In this document: positions 1-11,527 of the stretch, in pieces | How the letters are laid out: each line of letters begins with the position of its first letter | Numbering within the stretch: the first letter of the stretch is position 1 | Assembly (NCBI RefSeq): GCF_011386835.1 | Contig: NC_088796.1 | Location: 70,445,468-70,509,467, forward strand | Length of the DNA: 64,000 nt | Direction of reading: 5' to 3' | From: Chrysemys picta bellii | Lineage: Eukaryota; Chordata; Testudines; Emydidae | Notes under the pieces: generated by a model | Seen by the model: only the letters and a program-made list of their open reading frames with translations | What the model was told of the DNA's origin: nothing | Databases searched by the model: none | Position numbers and translations under genes: made by a program

Positions 1-831
1 CTAGTCCCTCTCAGATTTTGGAAGGCACTTCAGCTTCTTAAACCTTGAGTTGAGTGCGGTAGCTATCTTTAGAAATCTCACATTCGTACCTTTTTTGCGT
101 TTTGTCAAATCTGCAGTGAAAGTGTTCTTAAAACGAACAACATGTGCTGGGTCATCATCCAAGACTGCTATAACATGAATATACGACAGAATGCGGGTAA
201 AACAGAGCAGGAGAGATACAGTTCTCCCCAAGGAGTTCAATCACTAATTTAATTAACACATTATTTTTTTAATGAGTGTCATCAGCATGGAAGCACTTCC
301 GATGGCCGAAGCATGAAGAGGCATATGAATCTTTAGCACATGTGGCACGTAAATATCTTGTGATGCCAGCTACAACGGTGCCATGTGAACGCTTGTTCTC
401 ATTTTCAGGTGATGTAATTAAGAAGTAGGCAGCATTATCTCCCATAAATGTAAACAAACTTTTTTCTCTTAATGATTGGCTGAACAAGAAGTAGGACTGA
501 TTGGACTTGAAGGCTCTAAAGTTCTACATTGTTTTGTTTTTGAGTGCAGTTATGTAACAAAAATGCCTACGTTTGTAAGTTGTACTTTCATGATAAAGAG
601 ATTACACTACAGTACTTGTATGAATTGAAAAATACTATTTCTTTTGTTTATCATTTTTACAGTGCAAATATTTGTAATCAAAACTAAACATAAAGTGAGC
701 ACTGTACACTTTGTATTCTGTGTTGTAATTGAAATCGATATATTTGAAAATGTAGAAAAATATCCAAAGATACTTAATACGTTTCAATTGGTATTCTATT
801 GTTTTATAGTGCGATTAATTGTGATTAATCG
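1..831. mobile_element. Rearranged hAT DNA transposon copy (left-truncated by window edge)
   Basis: Same family as the complete element at 41236-42790. Bases 1 to about 290 read on the - strand as a hAT transposase fragment (NVRFLKIATALNSRF, LKCLPKSERD). From about 279 the + strand carries the transposase C-terminal part (PCERLFSF, then DWLNKK before a stop) and the 3' end of the family. The switch falls in a 13-bp sequence (279-291) that occurs twice, in opposite orientation, in the family. The right terminal inverted repeat is degraded and the frame has stops, so this is a dead copy. It lies in an APC intron. Confidence 0.8.
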
Positions 832-1487
832 AGAGTGCTACCAGAATCCTTTGCCAGCTACTTTGACAACTCTTCTGAAGAACTATGGTAGAGGACCAAC
901 ATTCTGGTGCATATTTTGGTCTGAATCTGTTGGGCAAAAAAGTTAGATTGCTAGCAGCAGACCAACAGAAGAAGGTAAAAAAGAGAAGGTAGTTGCAACT
1001 GCACTGTTCCTTGGCTCCATGTAACAGTGCAGGCAGTATGCACTGTAATCCAATTAATTCCCTTTTTTAGTGAAAAGCTGGAGAAATAGAGGTAGCTACA
1101 GGAAGACAGAAAGCAAAACACTGGATGCACCTGAATGTAGCTAAAGTATGAATTCCATGGCAAAAATTCCAAATTTTGTAGCAAATTGGAAAAATGCCAG
1201 ATTCCATAGCTACTCAATTACATAATCCATGAACCTCAATTGAGATCAGTAAGGCAGTTCACACCTCTTAAAGCTGTTGTTTCAGGCTATCTGCAGATTC
1301 AGGCAGGCATCACTGAATCAGTTTATGCTTTGTTCACATTTTCAAGGTTATCTTTGCAACCATTAGAGTTAGAAAATGGGAGAAAGATGGCGACCTCCCT
1401 GAAACCTGTTTGTGAATCTCCCAGAGGCTCATGGCCAACATGTTGAAAACCCCAGGTCTAATTGTGTCATTTTTATTCTTGTCATAG
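832..1487. other. APC intron, no recognisable element
   Basis: Intronic sequence between the hAT copy and the next APC exon. It ends in a pyrimidine-rich stretch and an AG acceptor at 1486-1487. I recognise no exon, RNA gene or repeat family here. Confidence 0.6.
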
Positions 1488-1702
1488 GAATCCACCCTAA
1501 AAAGTGTGTTGAGTGCCTTATGGAATTTGTCAGCTCATTGCACTGAGAATAAAGCTGATATATGTGCTGTGGATGGTGCTCTTGCCTTTTTAGTTGGCAC
1601 ATTGACTTACCGAAGCCAAACAAATACTTTAGCCATCATTGAAAGTGGAGGAGGAATACTACGGAATGTTTCTAGCTTGATTGCTACAAATGAGGACCAC
1701 AG
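1488..1702 (+). CDS. APC: APC, penultimate coding exon (215 bp), armadillo domain
   Basis: Encodes ESTLKSVLSALWNLSAHC through SLIATNEDHR, part of the armadillo repeat domain of adenomatous polyposis coli. The ALWNLSAHC helix signature and the GGGILRNVSSLI block are almost unchanged from human. The exon has AG before 1488 and GT after 1702. Its 215-bp length equals that of human exon 14 in the old numbering. It ends two bases into an arginine codon completed by the G at 2716. In the protein this surface binds partners such as ASEF and KAP3 (family knowledge). Upstream APC exons are outside the window. Confidence 0.97.
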
Positions 1703-2715
1703 GTAAATGCACCATCTGGTTTTACAAGAAACAAGCATCATGTTTTTTCTGAAAATCTGAATTCTGTAGCAGAAATTTATTTACAAGAAAATTCACAAGG
1801 AAGTGTTCTAATGTGACTATATGTACCAAATAAGTATCGTAATCAAGGATGATTTTTATTTTTAAAGGCTTTGGTGAGGAAAACCATCCATTTAGATAGT
1901 AATAGTCTATGAAAAGGTAAATGCACTATCCAGAGGTGAAAGTAAGTCGGTCCGTTATGACGTACCGATAAGAAAGTTGCTGTCATTAGACAGCTGAGTG
2001 TAGCGGCAGGGCCGCTGGGGGGGGAGAGGGCCAAAAGGGGCAGAGGCCCCAGCGAGCCCCGGGCCCTTTAAATCACCGGGCCCCGGGGCAGCTGCCCCTT
2101 TTGCCTCCCCGTTCCCCCCCATCAGCGGCCCTGCTGGTACGGTCGGCTGTGTACTGGCAGACACTTTCTTACTGGTACACCATACTAGACCCTTTAAATT
2201 GCCTCCGGAGCCCTGGGTGGCATGGGCCGGGCAGCACTGAAGGGCTGGCTGGGCGAGTCTGGCCCCAGCCCCACCTCTTCCAGGGGCCCAGAGCCACCCC
2301 CACCCACCTTGCCCAGGACCCCAGCCGCCCTGCATACCGGTAAGTCCTTTAAGTTACTTTCACCCCTGGCAGGATCAGTTTTGCTTGTTAAATGCTGAAT
2401 AGTAACATTACCATCTCCTGCAAACATGGGTTTTCATCCATCTGGTCAGCCAGAGGAAACCCCTGGGGAAAGACTGTTGACATAGAGGAAGGTGGTGGTG
2501 GTGGTGGCGGGGGGAATGAAGTGATAATGGTAATAGAAATTGCTTGATATTCAGACTGTAGTTTAGGAAAAGTAACACACTTTTGTGCTGCAGAAATCAT
2601 AATATTAATTATCTTGATTAAGGACAAAATTTGGCTACAGCCTTGATAGCTTTTTGTTTGTCTTGTTGAAATGCTACTTATTGATTTTTTTTTTCTTTCA
2701 ACTTCTTAATTTCAG
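1703..2715 (+). other. APC: APC intron before the last exon
   Basis: GT donor at 1703-1704 and AG acceptor at 2714-2715, preceded by a T/C-rich tract. It contains the short DNA transposon at 1931-2368 and a GGT-repeat patch near 2490-2510. The in-frame ATG at 2654 belongs to intron read-through and is not a start. Confidence 0.9.
1931..2368. mobile_element. Non-autonomous hAT-like element (MITE) in APC intron
   Basis: Starts CAGAGGTGAAAGTAA and ends with the near reverse complement TTACTTTCACCCCTG. The flanks GCACTATC and GCAGGATC agree at six of eight positions, as expected for an old 8-bp hAT target duplication. The inside is GC-rich and non-coding, so open frames here are fortuitous. The hAT class is inferred from the TIR and TSD size. 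Confidence 0.65.
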
Positions 2716-5700
2716 GCAAATCTTGAGAGAGAACAGCTGCTTACAAACGTTGTTACAGCATTTGAAGTCTCACAGCTTGACAATAGTCAGTAATGCATGT
2801 GGGACCCTGTGGAACCTCTCTGCACGAAATGCAAAGGACCAGGAAGCATTGTGGGATATGGGAGCAGTTAGCATGCTCAAAAACCTCATTCATTCAAAGC
2901 ACAAAATGATAGCTATGGGCAGTGCTGCAGCTTTAAGGAACCTGATGGCAAATAGGCCTGCAAAGTATAAGGATGCCAATATTATGTCTCCAGGTTCAAG
3001 CTTACCCTCTCTTCATGTTAGAAAGCAAAAGGCACTGGAAGCAGAGTTAGATGCTCAACATTTGTCTGAGACTTTTGACAACATTGATAATTTGAGCCCC
3101 AAAACATCTCACCGTAATAAGCAGAGACATAAGCAAAATTTGTATAGTGAATATGTTTTGGATTCTAGTCGACATGATGATGGAATTTGCAGGGCTGAGA
3201 GTTTTAATACAAGTAACGTGACTGTACTTTCGCCATATTTAAATACTACACTGTTGCCTGGCTCCTCTTCATCGAATAGAGGAAATATAGAAAACTCTCG
3301 ATCTGAAAAGGACAGAAGTGTGGACAGAGAGAGAACAATGGGATTAGGCAGCTATCACCCAGCTACAGAAAATGCTGGGAACGCCTCTAAGCGAATAGGA
3401 ATGCAGATCTCTACTGCTGCAGCTCAGATTGCCAAAGTAATGGAAGAAGTAACGAATATGCATATTCCACAAGAAGACAGAAGTTCTGGATCGACAGCTG
3501 AAATTCACTGCTTGACAGAAGACAGGAATGCATTAAGAAGAACATCCACTGCCCATGCCCATTCAAACACTTATAACTTTCCTAAATCTGATAATTCAAA
3601 CCGGGCATGTCCTGTGCCTTATGCAAAAATGGAATATAAGAGAGCTTCAAATGACAGCTTAAATAGCGTCAGTAGTAGTGATGGCTATGGTAAAAGAGGT
3701 CAAATGAAACCTTCCATTGAGTCTTACTCTGAAGATGATGAAAGTAAATTTTGCAGTTATGGACAATATCCAGCTGATTTAGCTCACAAGATACATAGTG
3801 CAAATCATATGGATGACAATGATGGAGAACTGGACACTCCAATCAATTACAGTCTTAAATATTCAGATGAACAGTTGAATTCTGGAAGGCAAAGCCCCTC
3901 ACAGAATGAAAGATGGGCAAGACCTAAACATATAATAGAAGATGAAATTAAACAAAATGAACAAAGGCAGTCAAGAAGTCAAAGTACGACCTATTCTGGA
4001 TATACTGAAGGTGGTGGTGATGATCACATGAAATACCAGTCACCTTTTGGCCAGCAAGATCCTTTCAGATCAAGAGGATCCAACAGTTCAGAACAAAACA
4101 GAATAGGCACTACTCATGGAATGAATCAGAAAGTAAACCAGTCCTTGTGCCAGGTTGATGATTACGATGATGATAAGCCAACCAACTACAGTGAGCGTTA
4201 CTCGGAGGAGGAACAACATGAAGATGAAGAAGACAGACCAACTAATTACAGTATAAAGTACAATGAAGAGGAGCACCATGTAGATCAACCTATTGATTAT
4301 AGTCTGAAATACTCAACAGAAGTTCCTCCCTCTTCTCAGAAGCCATCTTTTTCTTTTTCAAAGAGTTCATCAGTACAAAGCACTAAAACTGATCACATCT
4401 CATCAAGTAGTGGAAACACATCAGCCCCTTCAGCTAGCTCAAAGAGACAGAACCAACTTCATCCAAGTGCTGCACAGAGAGGGGGTCATGCTCAGAAGCC
4501 TGCCTCCTGTAAGACTCCCTCCATCAACCAGGAAACTATACAGACTTATTGTGTGGAAGATACACCAATATGTTTTTCAAGATGTAGCTCTTTGTCATCT
4601 TTGTCCTCAGCTGAAGATGAAATAGGGCGTGATCAAGCCACCCGTGTAACAGATGCCAGTAACACTCTGCAGATAGCAGAACTGAAAGACAATAGTGTGA
4701 CTCTGTCAACTGAAGGTGCAGTTAGTGAAGTCCCATCAACATCACAACATATTAGAACAAAATCTAATAGACTTCAGGCTTCCAGTTTATCTCCTTCTGA
4801 TTCATCTAGACATAAAGCTGTTGAATTTTCTTCAGGTGCCAAATCTCCTTCAAAAAGCGGTGCTCAGACTCCTAAAAGTCCACCAGAACATTACGTACAG
4901 GAGACTCCACTCATGTTTAGCAGATGTACTTCTGTAAGTTCCTTGGATAGTTTTGAAAGCCGTTCCATTGCTAGCTCTGTTCAAAGTGAGCCTTGCAGTG
5001 GAATGGTAAGTGGTATTATAAGCCCCAGTGATCTTCCAGATAGCCCTGGACAAACAATGCCGCCAAGTAGAAGTAAAACCCCACCCCCTGCTCAAGCAGT
5101 TCCAGTAAAGAGAGAAACAGCTAAAGGTAAAGTTCCTAATGTTGAAAAGAGAGAGTCTGGTTCTAGACAAGCAGCTGTAAATGCAGCTGTTCAAAGAGTT
5201 CAGGTATTGCCAGATGCTGATACATTGTTACATTTTGCTACAGAAAGTACACCAGATGGATTTTCTTGTTCCTCCAGCCTAAGTGCTCTGAGTCTTGATG
5301 AACCATTTATACAGAAAGATGTAGAATTAAGAATAATGCCTCCTGTTCATGAAAATGACCATGGAAATGAAACAGACTCTGAACAGCCAGAAGATACAAA
5401 GGATAACCAAGAGAAGAAAGCAGAGAAATCTACTGAAACAGAAAAGGATATACTAGATGATTCTGATGATGATGATATTGAAATATTAGAAGAATGTATT
5501 ATTTCTGCTATGCCAACAAAATCTTCACGCAAAGCCAAAAAGCTTTCTCAAACAACTGCTTCAAAAATACCTCCTCCTGTAGCCAGGAAGCCAAGCCATT
5601 TGCCAATATACAAACTCCTCCCTTCACAAAATAGATTGCAGTCTCAAAAGCATGTTAGTTTTACACCTGGAGATGATATGCCACGTGTGTATTGTGTTGA

Positions 5701-8700
5701 AGGTACACCAATAAATTTTTCAACAGCTACATCTCTGAGTGACCTCACAATAGAATCACCACCAAATGAGTTGGCCAATGTGGAGAATGTGGGTACAAGG
5801 GCAGAATCAGGTGAATTTGAAAAGAGAGATACCATTCCTACCGAAGGTAGAAGTACAGATGATGCTCAAAGAGGGAAAGACTCAACTGTGTCTACCTCAG
5901 GATTGGATGATGACAAAACAGAAGAAGGTGACATTCTTGCAGAGTGCATTAACTCTGCTATGCCAAAAGGAAAAAGCCACAAGCCTTTCAGGGTAAAAAA
6001 GATAATGGATCAGATTCAACAAGCATCAGCATCTTCATCTGTAAGTGGTAAAAATCAACCAGAAGGTGAGAAAAAGAAGCTAACATCTCCAGTAAAGCCT
6101 ATGCCCCAAAGTAATGAGTACAGACCACGCTTAAGAAAAAACACAGAGCCAAAAAGTAATTTTAGTAATGAAAGAACCTATTCAGACAACAAAGATACAA
6201 AGAAACAGAACTTCAAAAATAGCTCAAGAGACTTTAATGATAAACTTCCAAATAATGAGGAACGTGTAAGAGGAAGCTTTGCATTTGATTCCCCTCATCA
6301 TTACACACCTATTGAGGGGACTCCTTATTGTTTTTCACGGAATGACTCACTAAGTTCACTAGACTTTGATGATGATGATGTTGACCTTTCTAGGGAGAAG
6401 GCTGAATTAAGAAAAGGAAAAGAAACTAAGGAAACAGAAACCAAAGCTTGCACTGATACAGAACAGACTTCAAATCAGCAGTCAACTAGTAGGACACAAG
6501 GTCAAAAACATCCAACAGGCAGAAGTCATCCTAAATCTTTGATGCAGAAGCAAACCCCTTTCCCAGAACCATCCAAAGATATCCCGGACAGAGGTGCAGC
6601 TACAGATGAGAAAATGCAGAATTTTGCTATCGAAAATACCCCCGTTTGTTTTTCTCGCAATTCATCTTTGAGTTCTCTCAGTGATATTGATCAAGAAAAC
6701 AACAACAACAAAGAAGGTGAACCTACAAAACGAACTGAACCTCCTGATTCACAGATAGAATCAAGTAGACCACAGGCTTCTGGTTATGCACCCAAATCAT
6801 TTCATGTTGAAGATACACCTGTGTGTTTTTCTAGAAACAGTTCTCTTAGTTCTCTTAGTATTGACTCAGAAGATGACCTTTTGCAGGAATGCATTAGTTC
6901 TGCCATGCCTAAAAAGAAAAAGCCCTCAAGAGTCAAGAATGAAAGTGAAAAGAATAGTTCCAGAAACATGGGTGGAATATTGGCAGAAGACCTGACACTA
7001 GATTTGAGAGATATACAGAGGCCTGATTCAGAGCATGGTTTCTCACCTGATTCAGAAAACTTTGATTGGAAAGCTATTCAAGAAGGTGCAAATTCTATAG
7101 TTAGCAGCTTACACCAAGCTGCTGCTGCTTCACTGTCTAGACAAGCTTCATCAGACTCTGATTCCATTCTTTCACTGAAATCTGGAATTTCTTTAGGGTC
7201 ACCATTTCATCTTACTCCAGACCAAGAAGAAAAATCCTTTACTGGTAATAAAGGTCCAAGAATTATTAAGCCAGGGGAGAAAAGTACATTGGAAACTAAA
7301 AAAGTAGAGTCAGAAAGTAAAGGAATCAAAGGAGGAAAGAAAGTGTATAAAAGTATGATTACAGGAAAAGTTCGCTCTAATTCAGAAGTTTCAAGCCAGT
7401 TGAAGCAGCCCCAGCAAACAAATATGCCTTCAATCTCACGAGGTAGGACAATGATTCACATTCCAGGAGTTCGAAATAGCTCTTCCAGTACAAGTCCAGT
7501 TTCAAAAAAAGGGCCCCCACTCAAGAACACAGCCTCCAAAAGTCCCAATGAAGGCCAGAGTTCCACTAGTTCCCCGAGAGGAGCCAAATCATCAGTGAAA
7601 TCGGAGCCAAGTCCTATAACCAGGCAGCCATCTCAACAGGGTGGGTCAAATAAAGGACCTTCTAGGTCAGGATCTAGAGATTCCACTCCTTCTAGACCTC
7701 AACAGCAGCCATTAAGCAGACCTCTGCAGTCTCCAGGTCGAAGCTCTATTTCCCCAGGCAGAAATGGTATAAGCCCTCCTAACAAACTATCTCAGCTGCC
7801 AAGGACTTCATCTCCTAGTACAGCTTCAACTAAGTCCTCAGGTTCAGGACGAATGTCATACACATCACCAGGCAGACAGATGAGCCAGCAAAACCTTGCA
7901 AAACAAACAGGGTTACCCAAAAGTGCCAGTGGTATTCCCAGAAGTGAGTCTGCCTCAAAAGGTTTGAACCAAATTCTTAATAGTAGTGGCTCAAACAAAA
8001 AGGTTGAACTATCTAGAATGTCATCCACAAAATCCAGTGGAAGTGAATCTGACAGATCAGAGAGACCTGTTCTAGTGCGCCAGTCAACTTTTATTAAAGA
8101 AACTCCAAGTCCAACTCTACGAAGAAAATTAGAAGAGTCTGCTTCATTTGAATCTTTGTCTCCTTCTAGACCCGATTCTCCCACCCGATCCCAAATACAG
8201 ACCCCAGTTTTAAGTCCATCACTTCCTGATATGTCCTTATCTTCTCATTCAACTGTACAGGCTAGTGGTTGGCGAAAATTACCTCCTAATCTTAATCCTT
8301 CTGTAGAATATAATGATGGGAGACCAGCAAAACGTCATGATATAGCTCGCTCTCATTCTGAGAGTCCATCTAGACTGCCAATCAATAGATCAGGAACATG
8401 GAAGCGTGAGCACAGTAAGCATTCTTCATCACTTCCTCGTGTTAGCACTTGGCGTAGAACTGGAAGTTCTTCTTCAATTCTATCTGCGTCTTCGGAATCT
8501 AGTGAAAAGGCAAAAAGTGAAGATGAAAAGCAACATGGAAGTTCTTTTTCTGGACACATACAAACTAAAGAAAGTCAAGTACCAGCAAAAGGGACTTGGA
8601 GAAAGATAAAGGAAAATGAAATTCCTCAAATAATGAGTAATCCTTCTCATAATTCCTCTTCAGATGCTACAAATGGTGCTGATTCAAAAACTTTAATTTA

Positions 8701-9298
8701 CCAGATGGCACCTGCTGTTTCTAAGACTGAGGATGTGTGGGTGAGGATTGAGGACTGCCCTATTAATAATCCTAGATCTGGCCGATCACCTACTGGAAAT
8801 ACTCCCCCAGTTATTGACAGTGTTTTAGAGAAGGGGAATGTGAATGGTAAAGATTCTAAAGATATTCAGGGAAAACAAAATGCAGGGAATGGAAATGGTC
8901 CTGTTCGCACAATGGGTTTAGAAAATCGCCTGAATTCATTCATTCAGATAGATAGTCCAGATAAGAAGGGAACTGAAACAAAACCTGTGCTGAGTAATCC
9001 TGTTCCTGCATCAGAGACCAATGAAAGCATTATTAATGAACGTACACCATTCAGTTCCAGCAGCTCAAGCAAACACAGTTCACCTAGTGGAGCTGTTGCA
9101 GCAAGAGTGACTCCTTTCAACTACAATCCAAGTCCACGAAAGAGCAGTGCGGACAACAGTTCTGCTCGGCCATCACAGATACCAACACCAGTAAATAACA
9201 GCACAAAGAAACGAGATTCAAAGACTGAAAATACAGACTCTAGTGGAACTCAAAGTCCTAAACGTCATTCTGGGTCTTACCTGGTTACTTCTGTTTAA
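2716..9298 (+). CDS. APC: APC, giant last coding exon (about 2194 codons, to stop TAA)
   Basis: APC is the scaffold of the beta-catenin destruction complex and a microtubule plus-end protein. The exon begins QILRENSCLQ after the AG at 2714-2715 and stays open to TAA at 9296-9298. In order it encodes the last armadillo repeats (to about 2962), a Ser/Asp-rich linker, 15-residue repeats (3833-4327), seven 20-residue repeats mixed with three SAMP motifs (4547-6910), a basic Ser/Pro-rich region (about 7300-8600), an SQIP EB1-binding motif (9173-9184) and the C-terminus VTSV, a PDZ ligand. Counting from human residue 654, the end falls about three residues beyond the human length of 2843, so the exon is essentially collinear. 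No frameshift is seen. Wnt control acts after translation, through CK1/GSK3 sites in the 20-residue repeats. Confidence 0.98.
3833..4327 (+). other. APC: APC 15-residue beta-catenin-binding repeats (A-D)
   Basis: Four copies of a TPINYSLKYSDE-like motif are visible: DTPINYSLKYSD from 3833, KPTNYSERYSEE from 4172, RPTNYSIKYNEE from 4232 and QPIDYSLKYSTE from 4283. In APC these bind the armadillo groove of beta-catenin constitutively (family knowledge). All four keep the central Y-S-x-(K/R)-Y core. Confidence 0.92.
4547..6868 (+). other. APC: APC seven 20-residue repeats
   Basis: Copies start at 4547, 4892, 5234, 5690, 6302, 6623 and 6800. Most keep the core E-x-TP-x-x-FSR-x-SSLSSL, for example VEDTPVCFSRNSSLSSLS at the seventh. 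The third (FSCSSSLSALS) and fourth (FSTATSLSDLT) are divergent. When phosphorylated by CK1 and GSK3 these segments bind beta-catenin with high affinity (family knowledge). The count and order equal those of human APC. Confidence 0.93.
5504..6910 (+). other. APC: APC SAMP motifs (axin-binding), three copies
   Basis: Ser-Ala-Met-Pro is encoded at 5504-5515 (context EECIISAMPTK), 5954-5965 (AECINSAMPKG) and 6899-6910 (QECISSAMPKKKK). SAMP motifs bind the RGS domain of axin and recruit APC to the destruction complex. Their placement after the third, fourth and seventh 20-residue repeats matches vertebrate APC. Confidence 0.93.
9173..9295 (+). other. APC: APC C-terminal EB1-binding SxIP motif and PDZ ligand
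   Basis: SQIP at 9173-9184 followed by TP and a basic tail fits the SxIP motif that binds EB1 at microtubule plus ends. The protein ends SGSYLVTSV, whose last residues T-S-V form a class I PDZ ligand (DLG-type partners). Both roles are established for APC; the motifs are seen here directly. Confidence 0.9.
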
Positions 9299-11320
9299 AT
9301 AAATAAAAAAAAACTGATGTATTATTTTCAAGTGCTATGTAGAAATTTTGTTTCAAATGAAACTTTAAAAGACTGGGGATTGGGGTTTTTTGTTTGTTTT
9401 TGTAAATAGGTTTGATTCTTGTAGAGGGTCCTTGTTCTGGAAGCCATATTTGATAGTATACTTTGTCTTCACTGGTAATATTTTGGAGGGATACCTGATT
9501 GATAGTTTGGAATAAAATCGCTACAAGCAAGTATATTTGTACAGTATGTTTTACATGTATTTAATTAGCATCCCATCCCATGATCCTTTAAATATTGCTT
9601 GTCTTGAAATAATGAACACTTACAGATGGAGATGATACAACTATATTGCTGTTTCAATCATTTCTAGATTACAAACTGACTAAACTACATCAGGGAAAAA
9701 TTGGTATTATTTATGCAAAAAATATACTCAGTTTTGGTATTTGTGAATCCATCTAACCCTATAATTAATCATGTGGCTGTGAAATTCACAGTAATATGGT
9801 TTCTGCTGAACAAGCTTTCCCAGCCTGCTTTTCTGCATGAATGGAAATGATGGTTCATTTTCTGAAGTAATGATTAACATTTCTGTGGTCACATAATGTG
9901 CATAGATAGCTATGGTGTAACAATTTACACTTTCTTTGTGTTCTGCAAAAAAGGAAATCTGTGTAACTGTAAAACCTTGAACAGAATTATTTTACCTGAA
10001 CTAGATTTTATCTGAAAGTAGGTAGAATTTTTGCTATGCTGTAACTTGTTGTATATTCTGGTATTTGAGGTGAGATGGCTGCTCTTTTATTAATGAGACG
10101 TGGGTGATGTCTCAACAGAAACTAAAATGAACATTTCAGAATAAATTATTACTGTATGTAAATCTTGTTGTGTGTTACTTCTGCACTGCTGAAGAAATCA
10201 ATATTTCATTTTGAGATGTCACCTTAAAATATGCTGTATAATGCACTTAGACTTAAAGCCTGATCCAGCATGTCTTAGACATACCTCATGTTCTCTGGCT
10301 TTTATCCTCCATTGATCTATGGTTTGTTAAAATGCATGTAAGGGTTGCAGGATCAGGCCCTAAGTCATCTGTACTCTATTTGCAGTTGACAGACTTTCAC
10401 ACATCTCAGGTGTGTAAAAAGGCTAAAAGCAGAGTATGTCTAGAAGCCAAGAAGTGTAGTTGTTTCACAACTGCATAGCCTGCAATATTGTGTGTATAAC
10501 ATGGAGATTTTTTTTTAAGTATGGTTATTTCGATATTGTTTTTTTAAAATTGGGAAAGTATGAAATTGAGAGTCTGACCACTTTTTATTCTGATTTCAAA
10601 CTTCCATACATTTTGGATTTATTTGAAAAAATTAAGGGGTGGAGGGAATAAGGTCTAACATATTAAATCTTCAGTCTCATGGTAAAAAATCAGATTTGGT
10701 CCTGAACTATGATATTCAATGTCTGAAGCCTTTTGAAGTGAAATGAGCTTTGGTTTAAAGTAGAGATGCTTATTACACTGTTTCTGAAGGAAACCCTCCG
10801 ATAAAATAATAGTTAAGTGCCTCTGCACAAATGTATCGACATGTTTATGCACAAGTGATCAAACCAGGAGTAACAACTCAGCTTTTCTGAAACGTAACTG
10901 ATTTTTGTTATTACAAAATCATCAATCTAACTACTGTTATCAGGATTCAGGCTCTCCTGACATCAAGTGCCTAGGGGTAAGGCACTCATACAAACATGTC
11001 AGTTTAACAGTATGAGAGAATTGTACTGACTATATGGCATTCATAGCCATTGCACTTGATCTAATGTTGAAATTAATCTATTTTTTCTTCAATTTTGCAT
11101 ATTTATGACCTGTACCATTTCATATGAGCCACTGCAGACAAAGCATTCCCATTAAAGTCAATCTGAACTACACTGAATGCAGACTCCAAAAGCCCTCTAT
11201 GAAGGAGAGAATGTTTGTTTTAATTTTGCCATTTTGTACTTTCTCTCCCATCCCTTTTGTTTGCTGTAACATTCCTAGAGATATCATTTATGTAGAAGTG
11301 TTGGTGAATGTAATAATAAA
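9299..11320 (+). other. APC: APC 3' untranslated region (extent inferred)
   Basis: AT-rich sequence after the stop. AATAAA hexamers lie at 9511-9516, 10140-10145 and 11315-11320, so alternative 3' ends are possible. The last gives a 3' UTR of about 2.0 kb, close to the human length. A fold-back repeat lies at about 10255-10364. The true cleavage site cannot be fixed from sequence alone. Confidence 0.6.
10255..10364. repeat. Fold-back repeat in the APC 3' UTR
   Basis: Begins with AAGCCTGATCC and ends with GGATCAGGCCCT, which are inverse complements. The ends resemble those of the palindromic repeat at 20359-20428 (CCTGA...TCAGG). If the long 3' UTR is used, the hairpin would be in the APC mRNA. 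Confidence 0.5.
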
Positions 11321-11360
11321 TCATTCCTTAAATTTCAACAATATGCTAAATGTGAGGTCT

Positions 11361-11527
11361 CAAAATACTAGTTCTCACAATACCTCTGTGAGATAAGTAC
11401 TATTATTCTAATTTTTCAGATATAGAAATGAAGGTAAAAGAGAGGCTAAATGACTTGCTCGAGTCACACAGGAAGTCTTAGAATAAAACCCAGAATTTCC
11501 AGTCTAGTATTTTAGCTGCAAGATCAC
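11361..11527 (-). repeat. MIR SINE relic
   Basis: The stretch CTCTGTGAGATAAGTACTA, a degenerate 'bases to first aid' core, then ATGACTTGCTCGAGTCACAC match the reverse orientation of the MIR core and tail. MIRs are very old amniote SINEs, and the divergence fits that age. It lies just beyond the likely APC polyadenylation site. Confidence 0.75.

Noticed and set aside
2654..2715. ATG-started extension of the APC last-exon reading frame
   Set aside because: It reads through the T-rich branch and acceptor region of the intron. The conserved protein resumes only after the AG at 2714-2715.
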